Below are positions 25,631 through 35,578 of a stretch of DNA of 64,000 nt, in pieces. The notes beneath the pieces were generated by a model that saw only the letters and a list, made by a program, of their open reading frames with translations, ran no database searches and had not been told where the DNA came from. The translations under genes and the position numbers were made by a program. The DNA is from Pseudomonas cavernae (GTDB taxonomy: Bacteria > Pseudomonadota > Gammaproteobacteria > Pseudomonadales > Pseudomonadaceae), in contig NZ_CP032419.1 of NCBI RefSeq assembly GCF_003595175.1, positions 2,914,001-2,978,000 on the forward strand. The letters run 5' to 3'. Each line of letters opens with the position of its first letter. Within the stretch, counting starts at the first letter, position 1.

Positions 25631-26803
25631 TCATGAGCCTTGAGTATACTTCATGAGACCTTCGTACTCCTGAACCAATAAACGACTCAAATAGATACTA
25701 TCAAAATTTTCATACACACGCTTATATGCTTTGGTAGCCATTTCCGCTCGGATTCCTACATCGGAGGCCACCTTAACCAACGCTTGAGCTAACGCTTGAT
25801 AATCTCTTACCGGAACAAGAATTCCAGTTTCACCATTCACAACGGCGTCGGAAAGGCCGTAAATATCGGTGCCTATGGTTGGAACTCCCATTGCAGCCGC
25901 CTCGATCACAACAGTTCCGAATCCCTCTCGGTAGCTGGGCAGACATAACACATCAGCAATCGACATATACTTTTCTGGCTCGCGGGAAAAACCAACCAAA
26001 CGGACGCGCTGCTGAGCATTTTCATCAATTACGGAATCAAAACATTGTCGACCATCGACTTCGAAAGGGCCGACGAAGACTAAATGGGCATCGACCCCTT
26101 GGGCGATGACCTGATTGAATGCTTGAGCTAGCTCTCTTACTCCCTTGTCGCGAGTAATCCTGCCGACAAACAATATTAAGAAACTCGTTTCCGGTATACC
26201 AAGATCTTTCTTTAGACTCGATCTATCTTCTTCGGAATAGCGCTTGGGATTGAAACGCTGCAAATCGATACCAGCCAGAGATCCCTCTCCCAGCACAAAT
26301 ATCCTAGAGTCTTTCACTATACCATTGTCTACCAAAAATTGCTTTTGGCTAAAGCTGTCTGTATAGCAGCGAGTATTAAGTCGTCCGATTACCTTGTCAC
26401 ACCACTTGAGGATATGCTTTTTCACCCCGGACATAGTCACCCAAGGCTGCCCAGTAAATGTATGCAAGCGTACGCTTACGCCCGACATCTTACCGGCGAT
26501 CGCACACAGCAAGCCAGCCTTGGGCGTAGTTGAATGTACAATATCAAATCTTCTTTCATTAAATAGTTTGACCAATGCGTACAAGGCCTTGAGATCGCTT
26601 AGCGGGCTTATACTTCTTGATATATTGACCTCAACAAAACTCATCTCGTCGAGATCATAAGCGTCGGCACTGAGATCGTCTTCGGCACTTGAAACAACCG
26701 TAAGATCAGCACCTGACTCCTTGATAGCGTCGAGCTGCGTACGCAACTGCGTAAAAATAAAAAATTTAACCGTTGAAACTCGGGCAATACGCAAGCCATT
26801 CAT
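25631..26803 (-). CDS. Glycosyltransferase family 4 protein
   Basis: A 390-residue GT-B fold enzyme, predicted cytoplasmic at the inner membrane, that adds one sugar to the lipid-linked O-unit. The N-terminal domain binds the acceptor (FDIVHSTTPKAGLLCAIAG, LHTFTGQPWVTMSG). The C-terminal domain begins with FLILFVGRITRDKGVRELAQAF and has the nucleotide-sugar signature LPSYREGFGTVVIEAAAMG with the EX7E-type glutamates, then GETGILVP. The start MNGLRIARVST follows closely on the reductase gene (four bases between stop and start). Donor sugar unknown. Confidence 0.9.
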   Translation of the reverse strand: MNGLRIARVSTVKFFIFTQLRTQLDAIKESGADLTVVSSAEDDLSADAYDLDEMSFVEVNISRSISPLSDLKALYALVKLFNERRFDIVHSTTPKAGLLCAIAGKMSGVSVRLHTFTGQPWVTMSGVKKHILKWCDKVIGRLNTRCYTDSFSQKQFLVDNGIVKDSRIFVLGEGSLAGIDLQRFNPKRYSEEDRSSLKKDLGIPETSFLILFVGRITRDKGVRELAQAFNQVIAQGVDAHLVFVGPFEVDGRQCFDSVIDENAQQRVRLVGFSREPEKYMSIADVLCLPSYREGFGTVVIEAAAMGVPTIGTDIYGLSDAVVNGETGILVPVRDYQALAQALVKVASDVGIRAEMATKAYKRVYENFDSIYLSRLLVQEYEGLMKYTQGS

Positions 26804-26807
26804 CTAC

Positions 26808-27764
26808 TTAGCCACTCTTCTTACCAGTCGCATCCATTAGATGGCGGCAATACTGGCGCAGACCGATTTCAATACCTACTCCAGGAGAAAAACCCAGACA
26901 ACCCTCTATCTTTTCAGTCGAGTAAACCGCTCTAGTCATCAAAGCATTTATACGCCCTTCCGAAAGCGGAAAACCCGGGATTAACTTCGCAAAAAAAATT
27001 ATTGCCTTGACGATAAGAATAGGCATTATCGGGGTCCACCCCCCCCCCACTTCACTTTTCACTAACTGCACGAATGAGTACTGATCAATAACGTCGGAAA
27101 CGATGAAGTCGTTGCCAGAAGCTATCGGATTCCCCATACAACTAATAATAGCGTCAACCACATCATCGACATGAACATAATTCATCATGCATAAGCTAGG
27201 CCTTCCTATGAAGAAGAACAATTTACGCCTGATCACCTGAATCAACTGAGCCAGTGACTGATTAGACATACCGTCACCAAACACATTTGACGGTCTAATG
27301 ATAGTATAAGGAATCCCCCTGGCACGACATATATCACTCACAAGAAGATCACCTTCCGCTTTAGTGATCTCATACTCCCCCACTGGATTGAAAGGATGGC
27401 TTTCCCGAATCACCCCCGCGCCCTGAGGCCCATAAACACCAACACTACTTAGCTGAATCCAATGCGTTTTATTCTCGGTCGAAAGGGAGGACAATGCATA
27501 TTGTATTGAGTCAACATGAAGTCGACGCATCAATGATTCATTTCTTATCTCACCAGCACAATTAATTACCACGTCATAATTGGATAGATCGGGGTACGTT
27601 CTATCGACCATGTCGCCAACATGGATTTTCACTGCCGGCCCCAGAAGGCTTTTTGCACGCGCCGGGTTCCTTGTCAACAAAGAGACTTCATGACCGTCGC
27701 CAATGAGCTTACTTATTAAAGCTCTACCTATAAATCCCGCCGCCCCAAAAACAAATACCTTCAC
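26808..27764 (-). CDS. NAD-dependent sugar epimerase/reductase with internal G10 tract
   Basis: A 318-residue extended SDR, taking the GTG at 27764 (AGGTG five to six bases before) rather than the TTG 16 codons upstream. The Rossmann loop VFGAAGFIGRALI is at the extreme N-terminus; IQLSSVGVYGPQG carries the active-site Ser and YEITKAEGD the Tyr-xxx-Lys pair; then RPSNVFGDG. Its fold class matches WbpV/K-type UDP-4-keto-HexNAc reductases and GalE-like epimerases. Residues about 239-242 (VGGGW) are encoded by a ten-G run (27048-27039), in frame here. It sits between wzy and the GT4 gene. Exact reaction uncertain. Confidence 0.87.
   Translation of the reverse strand: MKVFVFGAAGFIGRALISKLIGDGHEVSLLTRNPARAKSLLGPAVKIHVGDMVDRTYPDLSNYDVVINCAGEIRNESLMRRLHVDSIQYALSSLSTENKTHWIQLSSVGVYGPQGAGVIRESHPFNPVGEYEITKAEGDLLVSDICRARGIPYTIIRPSNVFGDGMSNQSLAQLIQVIRRKLFFFIGRPSLCMMNYVHVDDVVDAIISCMGNPIASGNDFIVSDVIDQYSFVQLVKSEVGGGWTPIMPILIVKAIIFFAKLIPGFPLSEGRINALMTRAVYSTEKIEGCLGFSPGVGIEIGLRQYCRHLMDATGKKSG
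27039..27048 (-). repeat. Poly-G (G10) tract inside the second sugar epimerase gene
   Basis: Ten consecutive C on the plus strand, encoding part of SEVGGGWTP. Ten keeps the frame; nine or eleven would cut off the last quarter of the protein. Confidence 0.85.
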
Positions 27765-27835
27765 AAGCACCTCGACTTTAGCCCGCAGGTTATTCACACC
27801 TGTACAGTTCAACAGGATTAAGAACGACTACCAAA

Positions 27836-28891
27836 TTAACTTAATAAATCACTCAAAAATAAACCCCCACCCTGAGCTAGCATGGCATATACGATAACAG
27901 CGAGACAAAACACGAAAAAGCTCAGAACCCGAGGAATACACTCAAAAAAATGGGCTTGCGAAAATATTACCCCGATCAATACTGAAAAAAACAACCAGGC
28001 ATTTAATAGCAAACGATCTGAAAAGGCGCCAAAACCAAAGATGAAAAATGGGATAAGGAATAACCAGTAAATCTTGAGACAACCTTGAAATAGGGTCCGC
28101 TGTGTCACTGAAAGAAATAAACGCGACAACAAATCAAGAAACAGCCCAAGCACGCAGGAAAAAGCAGCAAAGTCTAATCTAATGCCGGCCCTATACCCTT
28201 CCATGGCACCATACTCAACTACCTTGCTGTATATATCAAAGTTGGATAGCGTTGAAAAAGCCCTAACTAATGACTCTGAAACACCAAGGGAGTAAGCGAA
28301 CGCAAGAATCAAGACAAATATAAGCACACACGAGTATGAAAAAATCAAACCTACCGCCACACCCACAAATAAAATTGAAGACGAATGAAAGCCCAACGCG
28401 ATAACAGCGCTAAAAAAGAAAAGAAAGCCATAGCGGCCACTCAAAAAACACGAATAAAAATAAATCAACGCCAAGCAAGACACCCCCTGCCTAATGACAT
28501 TAACCTGCGCAGAGAAAAAAACTGGAGAACACAGCAAAAATAATAACCCATAAATGAACAGTCCAGCATCAACATCCGATTGCTGAAAGTACGCATTAAA
28601 CTTAAATAATGAACTATAGAAAAAAAACAATGAAAGACTAGATACAAACGAAAAAAACAAGCCATGACTTAACCCAACAGCAGAAAAAAATTCTGCTGTT
28701 GCGTTATATATAACATCCAACTTATACAATGACTCCTCACCATCTAATAACTCTTGGTAAAGCTGCGAATACAGCCTCGTATCCGCCCCCACTTCAACCG
28801 GACGAAACCCTGTCGCTAAAGCGACTACAAGCAAAAGCCCCCCTATCAGAAGCACATAGACGGCATCGTCTCTGCGGGAATAAATACTCAC
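27836..28891 (-). CDS. wzy: EpsG-family O-antigen polymerase (Wzy)
   Basis: A 351-residue very hydrophobic protein with roughly ten membrane helices, AT-rich like the next genes. The early loop with GADTRLYSQLY resembles the D-x-x-x-Y region of EpsG/Wzy proteins, and Arg-containing periplasmic loops (NVIRQGVSC) fit polymerase function. Wzy proteins are too variable for certain naming, but it is the only polymerase-like gene in a cluster that has wzx and wzz, so Wzy is the natural call. It starts one base into the stop of the GT2 gene, pointing to coupled translation. Confidence 0.8.
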   Translation of the reverse strand: MSIYSRRDDAVYVLLIGGLLLVVALATGFRPVEVGADTRLYSQLYQELLDGEESLYKLDVIYNATAEFFSAVGLSHGLFFSFVSSLSLFFFYSSLFKFNAYFQQSDVDAGLFIYGLLFLLCSPVFFSAQVNVIRQGVSCLALIYFYSCFLSGRYGFLFFFSAVIALGFHSSSILFVGVAVGLIFSYSCVLIFVLILAFAYSLGVSESLVRAFSTLSNFDIYSKVVEYGAMEGYRAGIRLDFAAFSCVLGLFLDLLSRLFLSVTQRTLFQGCLKIYWLFLIPFFIFGFGAFSDRLLLNAWLFFSVLIGVIFSQAHFFECIPRVLSFFVFCLAVIVYAMLAQGGGLFLSDLLS

Positions 28892-29817
28892 TAACGGATC
28901 CTTTGCTCGGGCGCTACCGACTTTCTCATCTTGAATACATCAAACAAGAGCCATGGTCTAAAATTATAAATATTCCTGATAAGGAAAAATATGGCTTCAG
29001 TAGAGAAACCACATTTTGCTCGAAGCATAGCCAGCGAAGTAAAAAGGCAATTAGCATACAACTGCTTCCGAACACCTGGACAACTTCGATAATAATGAAA
29101 GACATCCCTAAAGTAGATGCTGTACACTTTTACACGACCTATTTTAGTAGATAAATAAGTACTCCCACTTGGGTTGCACCTATATTTCACCAGAACTTCG
29201 TCAATATAAATTGCTCGCCCATTCTGCGACAGGGAGTCCAATGCAAAAAACCACTCCGTGAAATCGCTAGAAATAGTTCTGGTTCTTCTGGAGTTGCGTC
29301 GATAAGCATAAGCACTATGCACAGTGATTGGCCCCCACAGCGCCAAATCCGACATACCAAAATGCATAAGTCCTCCCTCTTGCAGGGAAGGGGATCCCGT
29401 CTCTATTTCATAACTGCCGTCATCTGAAAAGTAGCGCGCCCTGTGAAAAACCAAATTGACGTCTGAATTTCCACGAAAAAGGTCAAACTGTTTTTGCAAC
29501 TTCCCCGGCAACATGACATCGTCACCATCTATGTGAAAAACCACATCTCCAGTTGCACTATTGTGAGCCCGAGTGTAGTTTATTGATACCCCAACATTCT
29601 TTTCACGAAGTATCAGCTTGAATTTTTCAGGCTGCTTATCTGCATACTCTTTAATGATGGACTGGGTCCTATCCACAGAACAATCATCTGAAACCAGGAT
29701 ATCGAAGCTAAAATCTGTTTTTTGCGAAAGAATACTTTCCAAACAGTCCCGTATATATTGTTCTTGATTGTAGCAAGAGACAACGACCGTAGCCGTTGAC
29801 ATATTATCTTTTGACAT
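28891..29817 (-). CDS. Glycosyltransferase family 2 protein
   Basis: A 308-residue GT-A enzyme. VVVSCYNQEQYIRDCLESIL opens the nucleotide-binding domain, ILVSDDCSVDRT has the first Asp pair, and VVFHIDGDDVMLPGKL carries the DxD-type metal site. A variable C-terminal region follows. ATGs at 29817 and 29802 both fit; the first overlaps the end of wzx by 14 bases. The donor is an unknown nucleotide sugar. It acts in the cytoplasm on the undecaprenyl-linked O-unit before flipping. Confidence 0.88.
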   Translation of the reverse strand: MSKDNMSTATVVVSCYNQEQYIRDCLESILSQKTDFSFDILVSDDCSVDRTQSIIKEYADKQPEKFKLILREKNVGVSINYTRAHNSATGDVVFHIDGDDVMLPGKLQKQFDLFRGNSDVNLVFHRARYFSDDGSYEIETGSPSLQEGGLMHFGMSDLALWGPITVHSAYAYRRNSRRTRTISSDFTEWFFALDSLSQNGRAIYIDEVLVKYRCNPSGSTYLSTKIGRVKVYSIYFRDVFHYYRSCPGVRKQLYANCLFTSLAMLRAKCGFSTEAIFFLIRNIYNFRPWLLFDVFKMRKSVAPEQRIR

Positions 29818-31051
29818 AAATTACAATTCCTGCACACGCGAGAATAAAATAGATAAAATTTGTAATTACATAGGAAACAAGCACGCCCTCAAGCCCAAAT
29901 CCTTGCTGAACAGAGAGCCACGTGGTTAATAGGAATGCGCCACCCTGAAAGAGTTCAGCCGCCAGATAAAGCTTTAACGCCGCCTTTGCAACACCAACAA
30001 AGCCGATCACATACGCCGATATTTTGAAAAAGTCACCCAGCAACTGATATTTAATCAAATCGCCCAGAGGCTCAAATTCGTGCGACAAAAGAAGACCTAT
30101 GAAAAATTCTCTTCTGATATAAAAAACTGTTGCTCCGGCCAAGAAAATGACTGAAACAAAAATCAAAAACTTTAGTACCATTCGACCTATTTCATTCTTA
30201 TTATTCTCAGCCGATATCAGGGGGACAAAATAATAGGCAAGAAAAATCGTAAAAAAACCCAAATAAGCACTAGACAACCTAATCGAAGCCTGCCAGAGCC
30301 CTGCGGCTTGATAACCATAGCTTCGAATGATCATCTCACGTACTAGCATTTCTACTAAAGGGAATGAGATGGCCCCCGCACAGACCATCAAGCTATAACT
30401 GAAGAGTTTGAGAAACCCTTTATCTTTGAAACCAGTAAAAAATATCCGCCCCCAAAATTTTGACTTTACGAACAAATAAAATGCTGGAAATACATATAAT
30501 AAATAAGAAAATACTATTGCTAAAATAGCACCCAAAAGTTTGTACTCGGCAATCAAGTACCAAGAAAAAGGAAAAGCAATAGAGTTACCTAGTATCTGTA
30601 TTTTTGCGAAGGTTTTAGTATCTCTCAGACCATTAGCAACTCCTATCACCATATTTGAGAAAGCAAATCCAAGTTGAGCGCAAGCTAGAAAAATTATTGC
30701 CGGGAAATACTCACTTGAGCCGAATACATAACTTGATATCCGCGCTGAAAACGTAGCTACAAGTAGAAAAATTAGCACAGAAACAATAAATGAATAAGTT
30801 GCCGCAGTTGAAACAAATGATAACAGAGCTCTGGGACGGTTATTATATTCGGCGACGTACTTTACTACTCCATTGATAACACCACCACCGGCGAGCAGGT
30901 ACAAAAGCGCCACGGCATTCATGAAGTTGCCGAGCTTTCCAAGGCCTTCGACCCCGAGATACATTGCAACCAGCTTGATCAAAATGAAACCAGTCACAAT
31001 TTTTGAAAGGTGCGCAACCGATGTTAGCGCTATGCTATAGATTGCCCTCAT
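29804..31051 (-). CDS. wzx: O-antigen flippase Wzx
   Basis: A 415-residue membrane protein of the MATE/PST superfamily with about 12 hydrophobic helices. It begins with a typical flippase N-terminus (AHLSKIVTGFILIKLVAMYLGVEGLGKLGNF), followed by the second-repeat region LVREMIIRSYGYQAAGLWQASIRLSSAYLGFF. Its overall pattern is like the WzxE type that works with aminodeoxysugar units, which fits the adjacent rffA. Length is normal. It moves the lipid-linked repeat unit from the cytoplasmic to the periplasmic face for Wzy. Confidence 0.88.
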   Translation of the reverse strand: MRAIYSIALTSVAHLSKIVTGFILIKLVAMYLGVEGLGKLGNFMNAVALLYLLAGGGVINGVVKYVAEYNNRPRALLSFVSTAATYSFIVSVLIFLLVATFSARISSYVFGSSEYFPAIIFLACAQLGFAFSNMVIGVANGLRDTKTFAKIQILGNSIAFPFSWYLIAEYKLLGAILAIVFSYLLYVFPAFYLFVKSKFWGRIFFTGFKDKGFLKLFSYSLMVCAGAISFPLVEMLVREMIIRSYGYQAAGLWQASIRLSSAYLGFFTIFLAYYFVPLISAENNKNEIGRMVLKFLIFVSVIFLAGATVFYIRREFFIGLLLSHEFEPLGDLIKYQLLGDFFKISAYVIGFVGVAKAALKLYLAAELFQGGAFLLTTWLSVQQGFGLEGVLVSYVITNFIYFILACAGIVIYVKR

Positions 31052-31078
31052 TGAAAGTTAACCACAGCTACTCCGAGC

Positions 31079-32206
31079 TTAAAGATAAACCGATCGAGTT
31101 ACTGAGCTGACAATCTTATCAATATCAGCCATTTCCATCCCGAACCACAGTGGAAGTCGAACAAGGCGCTCACTTTCTTTAGTGGTAAAGTTGTCAGTGC
31201 CTGAAAACACTCCAAGTTTCTTGCCTGCGCTTGACGAGTGCAATGGTACATAATGGAACACTGCCATTACCGACTCTTTGCTCATCGCCTCAAGGAACCT
31301 GGTTCTACTCTCAAGGCCTGACAGTTTCAGGTAAAACATATGCGAATTATGCTGACAATCAGAAGGAATGTGAGGAGTTTCTATCTTATCAGTGAGGGTG
31401 GAAAAAGCGCTTTTATACGCGCTCCAGGTTTTCAGGCGATTGATATTTATCTCTTCCGCGCGCTCAAGCTGGCCATAGAGATAGGCTGCTTGCAATTCTG
31501 AGGCTAAATAGCTACTACCAATATCTACCCAAGTATATTTATCGATCATGCCTCTGAAGAACTGACTACGGTTCGTGCCTTTCTCTCTAATAATTTCGGC
31601 TCTTACGACGAAGCGCTCGTCACTTATCAGTAACAGGCCACCTTCGCCACCGCTGGTGTAGTTCTTGGTTTCATGGAAGCTATAAGCCCCCATATGACCG
31701 ATGCTGCCGAGCGGGCGACCCTTGTAAGTAGCCAACATTCCTTGCGCCGCATCCTCGATGACAAACAACTGGTGCCGGTCTGCGATGGCCATGATGGTAT
31801 CCATTTCGCAGGCAACTCCGGCATAATGGACGGGCACGATCGCCTTAGTCTTAGGGGTAATAGCGGCTTCAATTAGATTTTCATCAATATTCATTGTATC
31901 AGGGCGAATATCGACAAAAACTATCTTTGCACCGCGCAGAGCAAAAGCATTGGCGGTGCTGACAAAGGTGTAACTCGGCATAATGACTTCATCGCCGGGC
32001 TGAATATCTAGCAGTATTGCAGCCATCTCCAACGCTTGAGTGCATGATGGTGTCAGTAGCGCTTTTTTACAGCCGGTTTGCTTTTCAAACCATTCCTGGC
32101 AAAGGTGTGTGTACTGACCATCACCAGACATTTTACTGCTTCGCATGGCCGCCATTACATATTTATCTTCGTTACCGGTGTATGGTGGTTTGTTGAATGC
32201 GATCAT
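31079..32206 (-). CDS. rffA: dTDP-4-amino-4,6-dideoxygalactose transaminase (RffA/WecE)
   Basis: A 375-residue sugar aminotransferase of the DegT/DnrJ/EryC1 family. It uses PLP and glutamate to convert dTDP-4-keto-6-deoxyglucose (the product of RmlB) to dTDP-4-amino-4,6-dideoxygalactose (Fuc4N). Seen: [16 protein letters not shown] at the start, as in Wec[41 protein letters not shown]; and [18 protein letters not shown] with the PLP Lys. Its ATG shares four bases with the end of the WbqC gene (ATGA overlap), so the two are translationally coupled. Confidence 0.92.
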   Translation of the reverse strand: MIAFNKPPYTGNEDKYVMAAMRSSKMSGDGQYTHLCQEWFEKQTGCKKALLTPSCTQALEMAAILLDIQPGDEVIMPSYTFVSTANAFALRGAKIVFVDIRPDTMNIDENLIEAAITPKTKAIVPVHYAGVACEMDTIMAIADRHQLFVIEDAAQGMLATYKGRPLGSIGHMGAYSFHETKNYTSGGEGGLLLISDERFVVRAEIIREKGTNRSQFFRGMIDKYTWVDIGSSYLASELQAAYLYGQLERAEEININRLKTWSAYKSAFSTLTDKIETPHIPSDCQHNSHMFYLKLSGLESRTRFLEAMSKESVMAVFHYVPLHSSSAGKKLGVFSGTDNFTTKESERLVRLPLWFGMEMADIDKIVSSVTRSVYL

Positions 32207-32892
32207 CTTGTAATATATCTCATGTATCGAGGTGACGCTGTTCCACAGTTGAACAGCAAATCTAATATGCTCACGCCTTGACTGAAATCACCCCATAGCT
32301 GGGGATATTCAGTGTATCCGGCATAGTCAAACCAAGTCAGCTTTATGTTGCGCTCGCTAAAATATTTACCGTCGATATAGTCTTTAGCAGCCGGGCCAGA
32401 AATATATTCACTACCACCGGCCTGAGTACATAAATCGGCCAATCTTTCGGTCTTACCATCTATTAAGTTATAGTCCCATGAGTTACTTATTTTTGTCGTA
32501 ATTCCGAGATAATAGCAAATACCCTCAATAAAACTACGATTGAGTGCAGATAGATTCTCATGAGAAGCCTGAAGATAAAGCGGCTCCAACCACGTCGCAA
32601 TCTCTTGGAAAAATGGAGCACGACGATAATTAGCCTCTAATGTACGCCAATGCTTTTGTTGCCAACGACAATCAGGAATCGTAACTTCACGAATTCGTCT
32701 TTCAATGTTTTGACCTACCGGAATACTGATCCACTCAAGACCCTTTGGAGTTTTAATTTTATTCCGATTTCGCCAATCATTTTTGGTAAACTGCATATCA
32801 TCATAAATGATGAATTCGTCCACCGCTGCGATCATGTCAAAATAACCCTTCCATGGGATATAGTTAGACTGGAGAATTGCTATTTTCTTCAT
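32203..32892 (-). CDS. WbqC-family protein
   Basis: A 229-residue protein of the WbqC family, found in many polysaccharide clusters that make aminodeoxysugars. The family N-terminus is clear ([19 protein letters not shown]), followed by [18 protein letters not shown] and [15 protein letters not shown]. No membrane segment or signal peptide. It overlaps rffA by four bases at one end and the acyltransferase by four at the other, suggesting a single unit for making or acylating the 4-amino sugar. The biochemical reaction of the family is not settled to my knowledge; N-acylation of the amino sugar is a guess from context. Confidence 0.88.
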   Translation of the reverse strand: MKKIAILQSNYIPWKGYFDMIAAVDEFIIYDDMQFTKNDWRNRNKIKTPKGLEWISIPVGQNIERRIREVTIPDCRWQQKHWRTLEANYRRAPFFQEIATWLEPLYLQASHENLSALNRSFIEGICYYLGITTKISNSWDYNLIDGKTERLADLCTQAGGSEYISGPAAKDYIDGKYFSERNIKLTWFDYAGYTEYPQLWGDFSQGVSILDLLFNCGTASPRYMRYITR

Positions 32893-33548
32893 TTTATCTT
32901 TATTCCTTCTTCAAAATGAAACGCCACTTCTTTTGCCGGAATACCGATATTTTTCGAGAACGCTTTGGTGCTCGAAAGGACTAAAGAGCATGCGCCAACA
33001 AGACATTCATCAGAAATAAATAAACACTGGGCAATTGTTGAATTAAATCCCAAAAAACAATTATTACCCAAGCGCGAAAACCCACCTACAGTTGACTTTG
33101 CCGCAATGAACGAATGACTTCCAATAATTACGTCGTGACAAATATTTGAAGACGACCAGACAATATTATTGTCTCCAACTTGCACAAACGGCTCAATCTG
33201 CACCGCCTGCAAGATTGCGTTATTATCACCAATAACAGTTGTCGGATCGATCACTGCACTTTTACTAATATAATTTGGCATTCTATATTTTTTATTTTTA
33301 GCCTTCTGGTACATCGAAACCCTATTCCGCATATTTGAGTAACCAATAGCAACAAACATACTATACTGCTTAGGCGGAAAAGCGATCTCAACATCTTCAA
33401 AAGGAACAACTGGCAATCCATCTATCATAGGCTCTAGAATATAATCGCGATCCAGACAGTAAGCGACCACTTTACAATCAGCATCGCTCTCAAAATAGTG
33501 CCTCATGAGCTTTGCAAAACTTCCGCCACCATAAATTATTAACTCCAT
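32889..33548 (-). CDS. NeuD/PglD-like sugar acyltransferase (left-handed beta-helix)
   Basis: A 219-residue protein. The N-terminal PglD-type domain opens with [16 protein letters not shown] and includes [15 protein letters not shown]. The C-terminal hexapeptide-repeat part (about 95-205) has repeated [IV]G-D/x-N turns ([38 protein letters not shown]) that build a left-handed helix, with His in NICHDV as the likely catalytic base. Such enzymes acetylate the 4-amino group of UDP- or dTDP-amino sugars, fitting the Fuc4N made by RffA. It lies between the WbqC gene and rmlA. Confidence 0.87.
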   Translation of the reverse strand: MELIIYGGGSFAKLMRHYFESDADCKVVAYCLDRDYILEPMIDGLPVVPFEDVEIAFPPKQYSMFVAIGYSNMRNRVSMYQKAKNKKYRMPNYISKSAVIDPTTVIGDNNAILQAVQIEPFVQVGDNNIVWSSSNICHDVIIGSHSFIAAKSTVGGFSRLGNNCFLGFNSTIAQCLFISDECLVGACSLVLSSTKAFSKNIGIPAKEVAFHFEEGIKIK

Positions 33549-33581
33549 TTAACGACCCTAATATTTAGAAGTTATTTAATC

Positions 33582-34451
33582 TTACTTTAGATTAACCAAC
33601 GATAATAAATATTTACCATAACAGTTCTTGCTCAGCGAGTGACCAATACGCTGCAGGTCTTCCTTGTTCAACCAACCATTATTGAATGCAATTTCTTCCA
33701 AGCAAGCCACCTTGTAGCCTTGGCGCTTCTCAATGGTTTCCACGAAATGGGCGGCTTCCAACAGGCTTTCGTGGGTGCCGGTGTCCAACCAGGCGAAGCC
33801 ACGGCCAAGCAGTTCGACGTTCAGGTCGCCACGTTCCAGGTAGACCTGGTTAATGCTGGTAATTTCTAACTCGCCACGAGCGGATGGTTTCACCTCTTTG
33901 GCAATTTGCACCACATCGTTGCCGTAGAAGTACAGGCCGGTGACGGCGTAATGGGATTTGGGTTTGAGCGGTTTTTCCTCGATGGAGATGGCGCGCTTGT
34001 CAGCGTCGAATTCCACCACGCCGAAGCGCTCCGGGTCCTTGACCTGGTAGCCGAACACGGTGGCGCCCTTCTCGCGGGCAGCTGCCGCACGCAGCATGGG
34101 GCTGAAGCCTTGGCCATAGAAAATATTGTCGCCCAGCACGAGGCACACGCTGTCCTGGCCGATGAACTCTTCACCAATGATAAAGGCTTGCGCTAGCCCG
34201 TCCGGACTGGGCTGCACGGCATAGCTAAGCTTAATGCCGAACTCACTGCCATCGCCCAGCAGGCGCTGGAAGCCGCCGATGTCTTCCGGGGTGCTGATCA
34301 GCAGGATGTCGCGAATCCCGGCGAGCATCAGTACCGACAGCGGGTAATAGACCATCGGCTTGTCGTAGATCGGCAACAGCTGCTTGGACACACCCTTGGT
34401 GATGGGGTATAGACGAGTGCCGGAGCCACCGGCGAGGATGATGCCTTTCAT
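33582..34451 (-). CDS. rmlA: Glucose-1-phosphate thymidylyltransferase RmlA
   Basis: A 289-residue enzyme that makes dTDP-glucose from glucose-1-phosphate and dTTP. The nucleotidyltransferase signature [20 protein letters not shown] (8-27) and [16 protein letters not shown] are exact for Rml[10 protein letters not shown] holds the metal Asp. It is followed 13 bases after rmlB on the same strand. GC content and codon use here return to the host average, unlike the AT-rich genes downstream. No rmlC or rmlD is present, so its product goes to the amino-sugar branch rather than to rhamnose within this locus. Confidence 0.96.
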   Translation of the reverse strand: MKGIILAGGSGTRLYPITKGVSKQLLPIYDKPMVYYPLSVLMLAGIRDILLISTPEDIGGFQRLLGDGSEFGIKLSYAVQPSPDGLAQAFIIGEEFIGQDSVCLVLGDNIFYGQGFSPMLRAAAAREKGATVFGYQVKDPERFGVVEFDADKRAISIEEKPLKPKSHYAVTGLYFYGNDVVQIAKEVKPSARGELEITSINQVYLERGDLNVELLGRGFAWLDTGTHESLLEAAHFVETIEKRQGYKVACLEEIAFNNGWLNKEDLQRIGHSLSKNCYGKYLLSLVNLK

Positions 34452-34464
34452 GTGCTGCGGATCC

Positions 34465-35523
34465 TTATTCAGTAGTGCCTAGGCGTTCGCGCTGATAGCT
34501 GCCGTCCTGTACTCGGCGGCACCATTCCAGATTGTTCAGGTACCACTCGACGGTCTTACGGATACCGGATTCGAAGGTTTCCTCGGGCACCCAACCTAGT
34601 TCGTGATGGATTTTGCTGGCGTCGATGGCGTAGCGTAGGTCGTGGCCGGGGCGGTCCTGGACGTGTGTGATAAGTGAGGCGTGCGGCGCAAAAGCGGAGT
34701 CAGGGCGCAATTCATCGAGCAGGTCGCAGAGGGTATGTACCACTTCGATGTTCTGCTTCTCGTTGTGTCCGCCAATGTTGTAGGCCTCGCCGATCTGGCC
34801 TTCGGTCAGCACCTTGTATAAGGCGCGTGCGTGGTCCTCAACGTACAACCAGTCTCGTACCTGGTTGCCCTTGCCATACACCGGCAGTGGCTTGCCTTCC
34901 AGGGCGTTGAGGATCATCAGCGGAATAAGCTTTTCGGGGAAATGATAGGGGCCGTAGTTGTTCGAGCAGTTGGTGACCAGCGTGGGCAGCCCGTAGGTAC
35001 GACGCCAAGCGCGCACTAGATGGTCAGAGCTGGCCTTACTGGCTGAGTACGGCGAGCTGGGCGCGTAAGGCGTGGTTTCGGTGAACAGTTCTTCAGGGTT
35101 TTCCAGATCGCCATACACCTCGTCGGTGGAGATATGGTGAAAACGGAAGGCGGCCTTGCCGCGGTCGTCCAGGCTTTGCCAGTACTGGCGGACGACTTCC
35201 AGCAAGGTATAGGTGCCAACAATATTGGTCTCGATGAACGCCGCCGGGCCGTCGATGGAGCGGTCCACGTGGCTTTCCGCAGCCAGGTGCATCACCGCAT
35301 CCGGCCGGTACTCGCAGAACACCCGTTCGACTTCGGCACGATCGCAGATATCCACCTGCTCGAAGGCATAGCGCTCGCTGCCGTTGACTGCAGCTAGTGA
35401 TTCGAGGTTGCCGGCATAGGTCAGCTTGTCGAGATTGACCACGCTATCGCTGGTGTTGCAAATGATGTGACGAATGACGGCGGATCCAATAAAACCAGCT
35501 CCACCTGTAACTAAAATTTTCAT
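34465..35523 (-). CDS. rmlB: dTDP-glucose 4,6-dehydratase RmlB
   Basis: A 352-residue extended SDR that converts dTDP-glucose to dTDP-4-keto-6-deoxyglucose. Seen: [19 protein letters not shown] at the start, [27 protein letters not shown], the active-site STDEVYGDL (Asp-Glu pair for dehydration) and [15 protein letters not shown] (Tyr-xxx-Lys), then [15 protein letters not shown]. First sugar-synthesis gene after wzz and the decayed MBL gene. Length and motifs are fully normal. Confidence 0.96.
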   Translation of the reverse strand: MKILVTGGAGFIGSAVIRHIICNTSDSVVNLDKLTYAGNLESLAAVNGSERYAFEQVDICDRAEVERVFCEYRPDAVMHLAAESHVDRSIDGPAAFIETNIVGTYTLLEVVRQYWQSLDDRGKAAFRFHHISTDEVYGDLENPEELFTETTPYAPSSPYSASKASSDHLVRAWRRTYGLPTLVTNCSNNYGPYHFPEKLIPLMILNALEGKPLPVYGKGNQVRDWLYVEDHARALYKVLTEGQIGEAYNIGGHNEKQNIEVVHTLCDLLDELRPDSAFAPHASLITHVQDRPGHDLRYAIDASKIHHELGWVPEETFESGIRKTVEWYLNNLEWCRRVQDGSYQRERLGTTE

Positions 35524-35578
35524 CTACATTTTTTCTTTATCGTTGCTTGTTTATTCGGCATATCAACTGCCCCCTTAC

